Part shown: in pieces, positions 15,097 to 25,076 of the stretch
Layout: each line of letters opens with the position of its first letter
Position numbering within the stretch: position 1 is the first letter of the stretch
Assembly (NCBI GenBank): GCA_023627715.1
Contig: JAMAHW010000014.1
Span: 558,001 to 622,000 of the forward strand
Length of the DNA stretch: 64,000 nt
Reading direction: 5' to 3'
DNA from: Periconia sp. R9002
Taxonomy: Eukaryota > Ascomycota > Dothideomycetes > Pleosporales > Periconiaceae
The notes under the pieces: generated by a model
Databases searched by the model: none
What the model was told of the DNA's origin: nothing
What the model saw: only the letters and a program-made list of their open reading frames with translations
Position numbers and translations under genes: made by a program

Positions 15097-15672
15097 TCAC
15101 TTCTTATTCCCACCCTTGATCTTCTCCGCTACCCTCAATTCTGCAGCTCTTTGCATCCTCAGGTCTTCCAGCTCTCGTTCGACACTTCGATTTTTGTTGA
15201 CAGCATCCTCTCTATCTCTCATTCTTTCCCGTACTTCTTCCATCTTCTCCTTGATCTTCTCCTCCACCACTCGTTCTAATTGACCAGCATCTTCAATCCC
15301 GTGTTCCGCAATGAACTTGCTCGCAAACTCAGCCACCGTCGAAGGGTTTGGTCCAGGACCACCGGTGTAATAGCCGTTTGGGTGAGTGAGAAGCACACCT
15401 GGGAGCGAAGAAGAATATGTGCGAAGAGGAGATGACAAGGGAAGCGGGAGAGAGGTAGGACTGATCACAGGCGTCGAGGGTAAGGGTGTTCGAGGTGCCG
15501 AAGGCGATCCGTAGAGAATTGCATTCATCAAAGAATTCTCAAAGGCTTCATTGTAGACGACTTTTGCTGGGGAATAGTCCACCACAGGGGAGGTCGGTTC
15601 AGGCTCTGGCTCTGGGTCATCGTCCCCTGGAGTAAGAGGAGCATTGGTCATGACCTGTTCATTATCGGCCAT
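15097..15672 (-). CDS. Small coiled-coil protein of unknown function
   Basis: Single-exon 191-aa protein. The N-terminal half is acidic and Pro-rich, with a PEPEPEP run near residue 20 and many Ser/Pro/Thr. After a Gly/Pro/Asn-rich turn (about 100-112), the last 80 residues are highly charged and probably form a continuous coiled coil with heptad-like Glu/Lys/Arg spacing, ending in a basic Lys tail. I recognise no catalytic motif, signal peptide or membrane segment. Amino-acid composition and the clean helix boundary make it a likely real gene. It is divergent from the tyrosinase gene, with 870 bp between the starts. The function is unknown; a structural or scaffold role is only a guess. Confidence 0.75.
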   Translation of the reverse strand: MADNEQVMTNAPLTPGDDDPEPEPEPTSPVVDYSPAKVVYNEAFENSLMNAILYGSPSAPRTPLPSTPVISPTSLPLPLSSPLRTYSSSLPGVLLTHPNGYYTGGPGPNPSTVAEFASKFIAEHGIEDAGQLERVVEEKIKEKMEEVRERMRDREDAVNKNRSVERELEDLRMQRAAELRVAEKIKGGNKK

Positions 15673-16545
15673 TGTAAATCATCAATGGCATGCGTCCCAG
15701 CTATGTGGGGATGAAAGAATTGGATATGCGCGATGGCGAGATAGAGATGCGGGAGTGTGTTTAGTGGATCCCGGGTCTGAATCAAGCATCATGACATTTG
15801 ATGACTAAGCTTAACCGGCTATACTACGTCGAGTAATCTACCAATCTACAAAAAGTCTCAATCGGAAACAACTTTTAATGGTGAAAAGTACTTGATGACG
15901 AAAAACGAGGCGTTTCGAAATAGAGATCTGTCACTTTTGAGATCAAATACTTTCAAACATCATTGATATTGCGGTCTTCCAGCGGTCTCGTGAACTACCT
16001 ATTCTCGATGCCTACATGGTATTTATTTTCAGCATCGTCATCCAACATTGAATAGCACGGGTATCTGCCTATCACATTCTAAAGAGATTTAATCAATGCC
16101 TTGCCGCAGATGTCGACCAAGCGGCGTGACAACCTAGCATGTCCGAAGCTTAAGAGTCGCAATCCGGCGGCTCAGTTTTGCGAAATTGAGTCCCGAAGTC
16201 CGCTTGTCGCAATTCAAACCGCTGTGGTTGGACCGTAGCCATCCTCACGCGTGCTGTCAAAAGTCCGATACAAACAAATACCCTATAGAAGGTGTCACTC
16301 GTCGCACAGGCCTACATCTCCGCCTCGTTGTTAGCCAAAAACGTGAAGGGGTCCGCCTTATTGAGCCTGGTTCCTTTCCAAATGGGAGGCCTTTCGCTAA
16401 TCGCAATGGGGTTGGATGAACGAGCGTAAAATAAGTATGGAAGAGTGGCCTTTTCAGTAAAACGTTTCGCATTTCAGTGAATTTCTTTACGCCGACGGCA
16501 TTTTTTGCTTAGACTAAACACTTGCGACGCCGAGCGCGCATCGAC
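15673..16545. promoter_or_regulatory. Divergent promoter: coiled-coil gene and tyrosinase
   Basis: About 870 bp separates the two divergent start codons. The stretch is moderately AT-rich, and I see no exon or repeat. Confidence 0.4.
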
Positions 16546-17730
16546 ATGAAGCTCACATCCTTGAGCCTTACGCTGCTGGCAGCAGAAACAGTTTCAGCGT
16601 CTTTTGTAAAAAGGGATGTTTGTGAAAACAAATATCAAAGAAAATCATGGTGCGATGATCTGGATACCACGGCGCATATGCGTGAATAGCGCTGACCAGT
16701 ATCAGGCATACCCTCACTACGGAACAGAAGCTCAACTACATACAGGCAGAACAATGTCTTATGTCGCTCCCGGCAAAATACGGACTTGACGGGCCAGTTA
16801 CACGTTACGATGAATTTGTGAGACTGCATGTTATGGCTGCTCCAGATTTCCATTACACTGTATGTTGTATCCCATTGATCCTGTGTATCCTCAGTGGTTT
16901 CCTCCTTCTCACGCTCATTTCACAGGGAGCCTTTCTTCCATATCACCGTATGGTAGTTCACAATCACTACGAAGCACTCAGAACCGAGTGCAATTATAAT
17001 GGACCACAGCCTTATTGGAACGAAACTCTTGATGCAGGCAACTTCAGGAACTCTGTTGTTCTCGATCCTATAACTGGATTTGGAGGAGATGGTACTGGGC
17101 CCAAGGACTGCATCCAAGATGGACCGTTTAAAGACTACATAAGCCCCATTGGACCGTACGTTAACAGTTCAGCACACTGCATCTCGCGCAAAATCGACGA
17201 GTGTCAGAGTTCAAAATCAGCCGCGGTCTTCCTCAACCAATGCACGGAGAAGCAGACATTTGGAGAATTTTGGCCGTGTATGGAGGAACTTCCCCATGAC
17301 GGCTTACATCAGGGCATAGGCGGCATCGTATGCGTACCTATATGTTTCTTCATTACACAATCGCTAATCCCAATCACAGATGAAATATTTTGGGTCTCCC
17401 GGCGACCCTCTGTTCTACCTACATCACACATACGTAGATAAAGTGTGGTGGGAGTGGCAGTCTGCGAAACCTGAAGCGCGCCTCTACGAGATCTCCGGCC
17501 AGAATCAACTCTACGCACTCCCTCCTTCGCTCAGCAAAACGGACATGTGTGGCGTGCCTCCAGACAGCAGCATGCCTCCGCTTGATCCTTGGGGACTCGG
17601 AGCTCCTGGCGACCCAGGGACTGAGGTGACGCTTGGGCATGTCGTGAACTGGGCTGGCGTGTTAACGAACGTGACTGTTGGCGAGATCATGGATATTGCA
17701 GGTGGCGTGTTATGCTACGAGTACGACTAA
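16546..17730 (+). CDS. Secreted tyrosinase (type-3 copper protein)
   Basis: Copper oxidase expected to hydroxylate or oxidise phenols, as in pigment or secondary-metabolite chemistry. The model has four exons: 16546-16649, 16706-16859, 16926-17327 and 17380-17730. The introns are 56, 66 and 52 nt and the product is 336 aa. A signal peptide is likely (about residues 1-18, ending VSA). The first intron (GTGCGA..TATCAG, branch GCTGAC) restores YQRKSWHTLT, a conserved N-terminal tyrosinase motif. CuA histidines are in RLHVMA, DFHYTG and PYHRM; CuB histidines are in PHDGLHQG and FYLHHTYVD, followed by the conserved Asp and KVWWEW. All six copper ligands are present. The protein lacks the long C-terminal extension of larger tyrosinases. 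No backbone synthase gene lies nearby, so its pathway is not shown by context. Confidence 0.92.
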
Positions 17731-18302
17731 GTGGGCATATCTAATGTTTATCTGAAAATTATCTCCTTTTCATATGTCTCTTGTGGTGGTCTACTCTAAT
17801 GTATATATCGTAGTCCCCAGAGTGGGCGACTTCTTGATACCTCATTAGTTGTTTGATAATATTATTAAGTGGTTTGATCAAGATTCAGTCATTTAGTCTC
17901 CACAGTTCAATGTAGCACATCGATTTTCTGAGCAATGGTTCATCAAAATTCAGATCGTGGTCGACAAAACTTTGGATGCTATCACCCACATGTACATATG
18001 TATACTTGAATGCATTCCGTTGATATTATCCGGGCAAACTCCCAACTATCTCGAATCCAAATACCGTGAACTAATCAATTTCAATTTCACTCAATAAAAG
18101 AAAAAGGTATGGAAGTATAATATAAACTCCAAAATGCATCGAATGTGCTGACTAATCACATCGGCTATCTCGACGGCAAGACGCGCAACTTACTACAACC
18201 AACGCCTTCACCTCCCACACGTTTTCTATCGGAAAATACGCAGCGATTTTCTCAGCCAATCGATTCACGTTTGCGACTTTAGCTCTCCGTACACTTCTCA
18301 TC
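17731..18302. promoter_or_regulatory. Intergenic: tyrosinase 3' end and SF3b5 promoter
   Basis: This is an AT-rich stretch between two plus-strand genes. I see no coding signal. Confidence 0.4.
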
Positions 18303-18668
18303 ATGGCCGACAAACTCCGCGCACAACAGCAACTAGAAGCGCTGCAAGCGCGCTACATTGGTGAGTATCTGACCTCTCGTTCCAAACTCTGCTAACTGCT
18401 TTGTCCCGGTGGATTTTAGGCATCGGCTCCTCCGACACATCCAAACATGAATGGACATCCAATATCGCGCGCGACAGCTTGAGCTCGTACTTGGGGCACC
18501 CACCACTACTACAGTACATGAGTATTGGGCTGGGACAGTCAAGGGAGAGGACAAGGGTACAGTTGCTAGAAAGGATGATCCAGCCTGTTGGTCCACCGCC
18601 CAAGGTATGTTCTTTATCCAAAGATAAGGAAATACAGACTAATGTTGTTTCACTTGTAGAACGATTGA
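18303..18668 (+). CDS. SF3B5: Splicing factor SF3b subunit 5 (SF3b10/Ysf3)
   Basis: Small subunit of the SF3b complex in the U2 snRNP, acting at branch-site recognition in the nucleus. The model has three exons: 18303-18360, 18420-18604 and 18660-18668. The introns are 59 nt (GTGAGT, branch GCTAAC) and 55 nt (GTATGT, branch ACTAAT), and the product is 83 aa. The sequence follows the nearly invariant family pattern: ADKLRAQQQLEALQARYIG, then SKHEWTSNIARDS, SYLGHPPLLQYMSIG and MIQPVGPPP. The last exon encodes only Asn-Asp and the stop codon. Family proteins are about 85 aa, so this is complete. Confidence 0.97.
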
Positions 18669-19058
18669 ACAAGTCAAGGAAGTTGCGCGAATATAATCAC
18701 GACAAGGGATAATACATTCGAGGGATCAATATCCTACCTCCGGACGTGAACTCAACGAGGAACGGAACGACAAGGAAAATGGAAACAGGCATTTTGGCAG
18801 CAGAGGCTAGCTTGGAGAGCGGCAGATATAACATCCGCGTATAATATTCGCACAGAATATGCAAGCTATGGTAGTCGTCGAGTTTATCTCATAGACGACG
18901 TGGGCCGGGACTCATACCTCTGATTATATAGAGCCGAAACCCAGAGCGTGACTGGTTAGGTCTGGATGTGAATCCAAAACCAGTCAATCAGGCTTTATCT
19001 GCTTCTTTGACTGCTCCAACTTGCCCTCCTCTACATGTATTCATCCGTGATGTGAATA
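18669..19058. other. Convergent 3' region
   Basis: This lies between the stop codons of SF3b5 (plus) and the ankyrin gene (minus), so it should contain both 3' UTRs. Nothing else is visible. Confidence 0.4.
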
Positions 19059-19730
19059 TCACTCGCTATCACTCGCACTTCCAGTTGGCCCGTCGTCATC
19101 TTCTTCGACCACATCTCCACCAGCCATCATCGCAAACTCGCCCTTTTGCAGCATGCTCCTCAGCGCTGTATTCCTGGGATCTGCGAGCTCGGCCGGCTTC
19201 AAATTTGCCTTGTTTCGTATCCTTGGGTCGCACCCAGCATCCAGCAAAATGTCGACAATGGGATGACCCACGGGCTCCCATTCAGATTTATCGAGTGAGT
19301 TTACGTAGCGCACGGCTTTATGAAGGGGGGTGTCTAACTCCATGCGGTCAACCTCGTCGATTTGGATGCCTTCTTGATCGAGAAGAAGATCGAGGATTTC
19401 GTCTGAATCAAGAATTAGCAGGATACTCGCGCATGATGGGAGAGTCTATATTTTGTAGTACTCACAACTTCCGTACGTAGCCGCGACGTGCAGACAACCG
19501 TTGCCTACGCCATCGGCTGCCTTGTTTAACACATCGGCCACATATTCTTCTGAATTCTTCCCTTCCTTCTTTGCCGTCTCCTGGAGATCTGCTATGGTCT
19601 CTTCCAGAAGAGATGTGTTGTTACGTCGGCAGGCTTCAAGGATCAGTTCGCGAGGGGAAGCACCCTAGTCGGAATATCAGTCTAGCATTGCAGGCAGTAG
19701 GATATGCTCGCCTCGTACCTCGTCTGCCAT
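19059..19730 (-). CDS. Small ankyrin-repeat protein (YGL242C-like)
   Basis: 184-aa protein in three exons: 19730-19719, 19664-19466 and 19402-19059. The introns are 54 nt (GTACGA..CTAG) and 63 nt (GTGAGT..TTCAG). The first exon encodes only MADE. Ankyrin-type helices are visible: GASPRELILEACRRNN, GNGCLHVAATYGSYDEIL and TPLHKAVRY..PIVDILLDAGCDP. The tyrosine codon in GSYDEIL is created across intron 2. The C-terminus is acidic, and the length is close to that of yeast YGL242C, whose function is unknown. It probably acts as a cytosolic protein-protein interaction module. It is divergent from RPC11, with 456 bp between starts. Confidence 0.88.
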
Positions 19731-20186
19731 GGTTGACTTCCTTTGTTGTATGCGTCTTCACGTTTTCTCCCAGTACGTACTTGGGTGGGGAAGACTCAGT
19801 AGGGCGCCTGATTCGCAGCGTCCGTTTCGTCTTCGAGAAGTGGGGTGCTGCGACGTGCAGGTGATCTTGAGTACGGCTGGATTCTGTTTCGCAATCGCTT
19901 GAGAGAGCGTGAATAAACCCAATAGAAAACTGCTGTAGTGGGAAATAACCAGGCAAGTAGAAACGGAGGCACAAATACTCTTAGAGCAATCCCAATGCAA
20001 GCAACGCGTAGTGGTCGTCGTGAGCAAGAAGCTGAGGGTTTAGGGTTTCCTATTCCGCTAGCCCCGCACTTATCCAATCACGGTCATAGCGCAGGCAGGG
20101 ATTCGATGTTCCGCCATAACTTTTTGTGAGCAAGTAACAGACGCCATCTTCAATTCCTCGATCGTTGTCCACTGGATTTCTTCACA
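19731..20186. promoter_or_regulatory. Divergent promoter: ankyrin gene and RPC11
   Basis: A 456-bp bidirectional gap that should hold both promoters. I see no clear TATA element or coding exon. Confidence 0.4.
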
Positions 20187-20732
20187 ATGTTGCTCTGTAC
20201 GCTCTCCCCTCGCAAGTAATAGATGCAGCTTGAATACAAAACTGACCTACGCAGTCTGCCCTACCTGCAGCAACATGTTGCGCGTCTCCAAAGTACCCCC
20301 CGGCGACCCATCCATCGAGCAGTTCGAAGGCCAAAACCGATTTGAGTGCATGACATGCCCCTACCAGTTCGTAATAAACAAGCGATATTATGAGCGTAAA
20401 ACTTTGAAGAAGAAGGAGGCTGAGGATATTCTGGGTGGAAAAGACGCATGGAAGAACGTGGACAAGACCAAGGGTTCGTTTCCGCACTTGCTCGCAATAC
20501 TACGTGTTTTAGGACGAAGAAAAAGGCATGGATTGCTGACTGTAAAGCAGTGCAATGTCCCAATGAGAAATGCAGAAACGACGAGGCATATTGGTATCAA
20601 CTGCAGATCCGAAGTGCGGACGAGCCTATGACGGCTTTCTATAAGGTTGGTTGCTCAGCTCCGAAATTATCTGTGAATGTTTCGCTGATCAGCTTGCAGT
20701 GCACGAAATGTGCCAAAGAATGGCGCGAATAG
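20187..20732 (+). CDS. RPC11: RNA polymerase III subunit RPC11 (C11)
   Basis: TFIIS-like subunit that provides RNA cleavage and supports termination and reinitiation by RNA polymerase III in the nucleus. The model has four exons: 20187-20196, 20255-20473, 20551-20645 and 20700-20732. The introns are 58, 77 and 54 nt and the product is 118 aa. The first exon is 10 nt (MLL plus one base). The N-terminal zinc ribbon is CPTCSNML..FECMTCPYQF. The C-terminal zinc ribbon is CPNEKC..CTKCAKEW, with the invariant QIRSADEPMTAFYKC containing the Asp-Glu pair used in cleavage. The third exon could start 3 nt earlier (AAAG instead of GCAG), adding one residue. Length and motifs fit the family. Confidence 0.96.
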
Positions 20733-22611
20733 ATGTCTTGAAGATTTACAGCGCATTTGTCGGCGTAACGGAGCAAGAGGACTGTTTTTCCAATACCCTG
20801 GGTGATTTTGTCTACCTTTAACTTCAATACAAACCTTTCCTACTCCCAACCTTGCCGAATTTTGGTGACTGCTCAATAAACATGCGACTACTTTTGAATA
20901 GTACATCCAGACCGGGCGCATGCGTACGTGCTACAAGATTGAGTCAACTCGTAGTGGACAGATTCAACGATCGCAGTTCACGGACGATACCAACACCTTG
21001 CTTGGCGCAGAGCTCAAATATTCCAAGTCATGAGCATCATGTACTCGCGAACAAGATTTCTTAGGTTGTGAATTGAAGGAGATGTTCCCGTCAATCCATA
21101 TTAATGGATCACACGACTTTACGCTCTATGACCCAGAAACATTCTTAAGAAGATCGCCTGCGACACTATACTGTACTTATTTACAGTTCTAGCCGTTGAG
21201 TGCAGATCAATTTGGTAGTCCGCATGCCAAAAACGGTAATCGCGCACGACATATCACCCTATGTCTAAAACCACACACCCAACTTTGAGACGAGGTTGAA
21301 GAGAGTGAGTCGTCCATAGATCGTCCGTCATGCATGACAACGCCGATTATATTCCATATGGAGCAGAAACCATGCGTGCTCATCAGCGCAAAAGAACGGA
21401 CGGCAAATTGGACCGAGAGGCACCGAGTTGGTAGATGAGGAATAACCCAAAACCACGGTGGATTTGCTTCGTGAAACTTGGATATCACGTCATATGTTGT
21501 GCGATTGGAGACACCGAGCACAGATTTCGTTCTGAAGTCCATGTTCCGAAAGGCAATACATCATAAGTTGATGGTACTACCTATTATGGTTAGCTACTCG
21601 TAGAAAGCAGGGTCAGAGAAGTTGCCTTCTTGAAGTTGGAATTGTGCGGAAAAAAACCGACCCATTGAGGCAAAAGCACAATCACTTCAAGGAGCGTAAC
21701 AAGGAGACCCTGCATGCACTCACATCCATAGACAGCAGATATCAATTGTGCCGATTTCCGCCGTACATTTTGGTCGGTACTGTATCAAAGTCCGTTCAAA
21801 TGAGCATTCGCCTACTTGGGATGATCGCTACCATGAGTACGGATTTATTACTTGTGGCTAACCTTGAGCAGTAAAGTCATAACGGTCCACGTGCATTGAT
21901 ACCTTTGACACCGAAGATCAGTCGAAGATATCGCCACTTGATACTTTTTCAGGGCTTTTGCCCGTTCTGAAGAGCAAGCTAACAAGTATTATCACAGTAG
22001 TCTGGGTGCCTTTTTTTGAAGGCCCGAATGTCTTCACTTGGCGTGACAGGTTGACATACTCGCCGTCTCGTAAACGCCGTCAGAACTAAGGCCGAGTGCT
22101 TATTTCCGGTCAGAGGGTGTATCAACCCCATCGCAACTCCATTTCGGCAAGGGTAATGCGCCGAAAACATGGTCTAGCGAAACACATGAGCGGGACGGCC
22201 CCGCCAGGCATGTCCACATCTTGCCTGCAGACCGATCTAGCCGCTCGGCATTACAGCTGCCACTGCCGAGGAACATCTCCAGGCCAGTCAGACCTACCTT
22301 TTTCCCACCTTCGAGTTGGGAAGATATGCCCGGTAGAAGTTTTCAGGCGAGTCGCTAGTCCGGGGGGCGATGAGCAGAGAATGAGGTGGCGATAAGTTGT
22401 TGGAATGCTGGAAGTTGCGCTGGCTACTACGTTGTGACGGCGCTGTTGCTGTATGAGAGGTTGGAAGCATGAATGAAGATAACAATAATCGATGAAATTG
22501 GAAATCGTGTGCATTGCTTCACGAATGGAAACTCGCTATCCATGCTGGGCGCTCATAGCCAATGCTCGCAAATAACGAGGCACAAAGTCAAACCTATGCT
22601 GGGTATCGATA
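20733..22611. other. Convergent gene-free stretch
   Basis: This 1.9-kb gap lies between two converging 3' ends. Its open frames are short and of random composition, and there is no inverted or tandem repeat I can see. A non-coding RNA or degraded repeat would not be detectable by eye. Confidence 0.45.
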
Positions 22612-24394
22612 TTACATTGCGAGCATGTCCTCATCAACCTCCCAATCCTCCCAAGTTGGTTTGTCAAAGCCGTTAGGTCGTGAGCTCCTCAGAAATCCGT
22701 TCCAAGTACCTTCCACCTCCACCACGGGCTTGATTGTTCGTACTTTTGCGTTAAATCCGTGACTAAAGCACTCCTGCATATGCCGATCTTCAAAGAGCTC
22801 TGGATGAGTCCTTCGCATCGTCTTCAGTGCGCGCTTTCCTACTTCGTCGACGGAATCGTTATGCCGTAACTCGAAGAAGTGGCTATCGTGTTGCTCTCTT
22901 AATTGCTGCATCATCGTATCATCGTAAAGTCCGAGCTCCAGCAGGTATATGTCGTATTGGCAGAGGGATGTTGTTCCAAGATAACTTCCACCATACTTTG
23001 CCCTGTTGTATAAGCCAGTTAGTGCCGCAATAGTTCCCATGCATCCAGTTCCATAATCGCTCATTGGAAATGGTGGCACTACAGGCTCATCAAGCCCCAT
23101 ACCAAGACCTTGAGCCCATGCGACGCCCGTAACACAGTCTGCGATCTGCTGCCAACCGGGGCGTGAGCTCCAGGGTCCTATGTGGCCGAAACAATCTTCA
23201 GCAACATACACAATGCCACGGTTCCGATGTTGGGTCAGGCTGAGAATTTGTGCAGGGCCATAACCAAGACGCTTCAAACTTCCAGGGCGGTATCCATCCA
23301 GGATGACGTCTGCAGTCTGTAGCAACTCCTCAAACAGTTTCCGGTCGTGTTCATCGCGAAGGTTTAGATCCGTGGTGTGTTTTCCCAAGTTACCGTCCAC
23401 TTGGAAGAAAGGAACGTCGGACAAATTGGGAGAAGTAACCTTGATCACCTCTGCACCGTACTCAGCAAGGCCTCGCCCCATGGCAGGACCTGCAATGACT
23501 CGACAGAGCTCGAGCACGCGAATGCCGGCAAGTATTTGTGGCTTTGGTGCACGTGATTTCTTGAATGGAAAAGGGACGGGTGGTGAATAAGTCTCCAGCA
23601 TCTCAACTTTCCAGGGTGGCTGCTCTATCAACTCTTGTCCATGCTGCGTAACCTGGAAATCTTCCCACTTCAAGCAGGTAACGCCAGCTTGCTTGATTCT
23701 CCAGTTCATTTCTTCAAGCTCGTCAGCAGTATACTTCATGACGTGCTCTTCGATGACCTTGATACACTCATGGTAATCAGTTAAATCAGGCCGGTGGCCT
23801 TCTAGCCCAACCATGTTAAGGGCTTTGGTAGCCTCAAGTGATCCATGGAGATGGAAATATTCGCCAGGTTTCCTGGTTTGGTACAAGTTTGCTGACAATC
23901 TGCGGTACAGGATTGATTGCGCCTGCAGAAGATCGGTATCTGGCATTGGTGAGTGGTGGCGAAAGACATGATGTGAGATGAGACGTACCCTTCAATAGCT
24001 TCTTCACCTCCGGATTACCTTTGTCCATGCCCGCCACGGTTGCGAGGTATGTGGAAAACAAAAACGCAGAAGCTCGTTCGAGATCAACATTGATGTTTCG
24101 TTGGGGAGCACTTTCTGCGAGATCCGCTATCGAGGCAGCCACTCCGGCCTCGACTGCCTTGAGAGCGGATATAGCTTCAGTCTGTTTCAATGGGCTTGGA
24201 AAGTATGGAGTTCCCGTGTTGGCGGTGGAGAATTCAACCCGACGGATATGAGGCAAAGATTCTGGTGGAAGCTGGTCTTGAACCTGGGCGAGGAGATATT
24301 CCAAGGCGTCCCGGGTGCCATTGAGCAGCAGGTTGTGGTCTGTCGAAGAGGACCCGTTAGTCGCAGGTGCACTTGTGGCTTCGACGAAAGACAT
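22612..24394 (-). CDS. CaiB/BaiF (family III) CoA-transferase homologue, rearranged domain order
   Basis: 577-aa protein in two exons (24394-23989 and 23939-22612) with a 49-nt intron (GTACGT..GCCAG). Family III enzymes move CoA between carboxylic acids. About residues 100-260 resemble the usual C-terminal part of the fold (HGSLEATKALNMVGLEG, then a T-ADELEEMNWRIKQAGV segment). They are followed from about residue 278 by the usual N-terminal part (GIRVLELCRVIAGPAMGRGLAEYGAEVIKV and ILDGYRPGSLKRLG). At the position of the catalytic Asp of characterised enzymes, my by-eye alignment gives Gln (GPWSSRPGWQQIADCVTG). The fungal family may therefore use another residue or lack transferase activity. 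I chose the start MSFVEATSAP; an upstream in-frame extension looks non-coding. The gene is divergent from a Zn2Cys6 regulator, which may control it. Confidence 0.85.
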
Positions 24395-25076
24395 CGTATC
24401 CCCAAGACAGACTGTCTTCGTTGCCGCGTAATTTTCAATTTTCAAGAAGGTGGGAATGGAGAGGTTGGAGGAGTGGCGGAAACCGCAAAAATACTGCGGA
24501 GGGCCATGTTGGAGGTTAAGGCAGTATGTTCCCGCAAATCCTTGCCTTCCGCGGAAACCCAATTCCGGCAGTACTGCTCCATGTATGCGTTACAGTGATA
24601 TTGCGGACATCTGCTACTCCCTGCACTGTAGGGCTGGCCATGTGGGCACCGCTTCGAGAAACTAGTCGGGACATGGATGGGAAGGATGAGAGGAGGGATT
24701 AGGTAGTAGCTTAGAAAGAAAGAGGGCCGTGCCCTCCCTGCACGTGCTCTCCGCTTCCAACTCTAACCTGAACGGCTCTCCGCATCAGCGTACATTGAAT
24801 GCTTGAGATATTCAACCTCCATCTGGCTTTTGCTGGCGATTCGTCGCGGCTGTTCATTGCCATCATCGTGGGAATGCGGCCATGAGCCCCCGCAGCGCTG
24901 ATTGAGGATCTCGGGCATCCATTTCCTTATCCGAACACCAGCTCACTTCCCTTACCCGACACTTTAACCCTTGCACCTCTATCGTCGGGAGCACCCATCG
25001 GAAGGTGAACACCCATCTAGAATACGAGATTACGCGTGCTTAATCTTGTGTCGCCGCGGGCAGAAAAAGGGCCAGC
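24395..25076. promoter_or_regulatory. Divergent promoter: CoA-transferase homologue and Zn2Cys6 regulator
   Basis: A 682-bp bidirectional region. It contains CGG-CTCT-CCG at 24773-24782, an inverted CGG pair with a 4-bp spacer, a layout used by many Zn2Cys6 dimers. Whether it is used is unknown; one such site can occur by chance. Confidence 0.4.
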
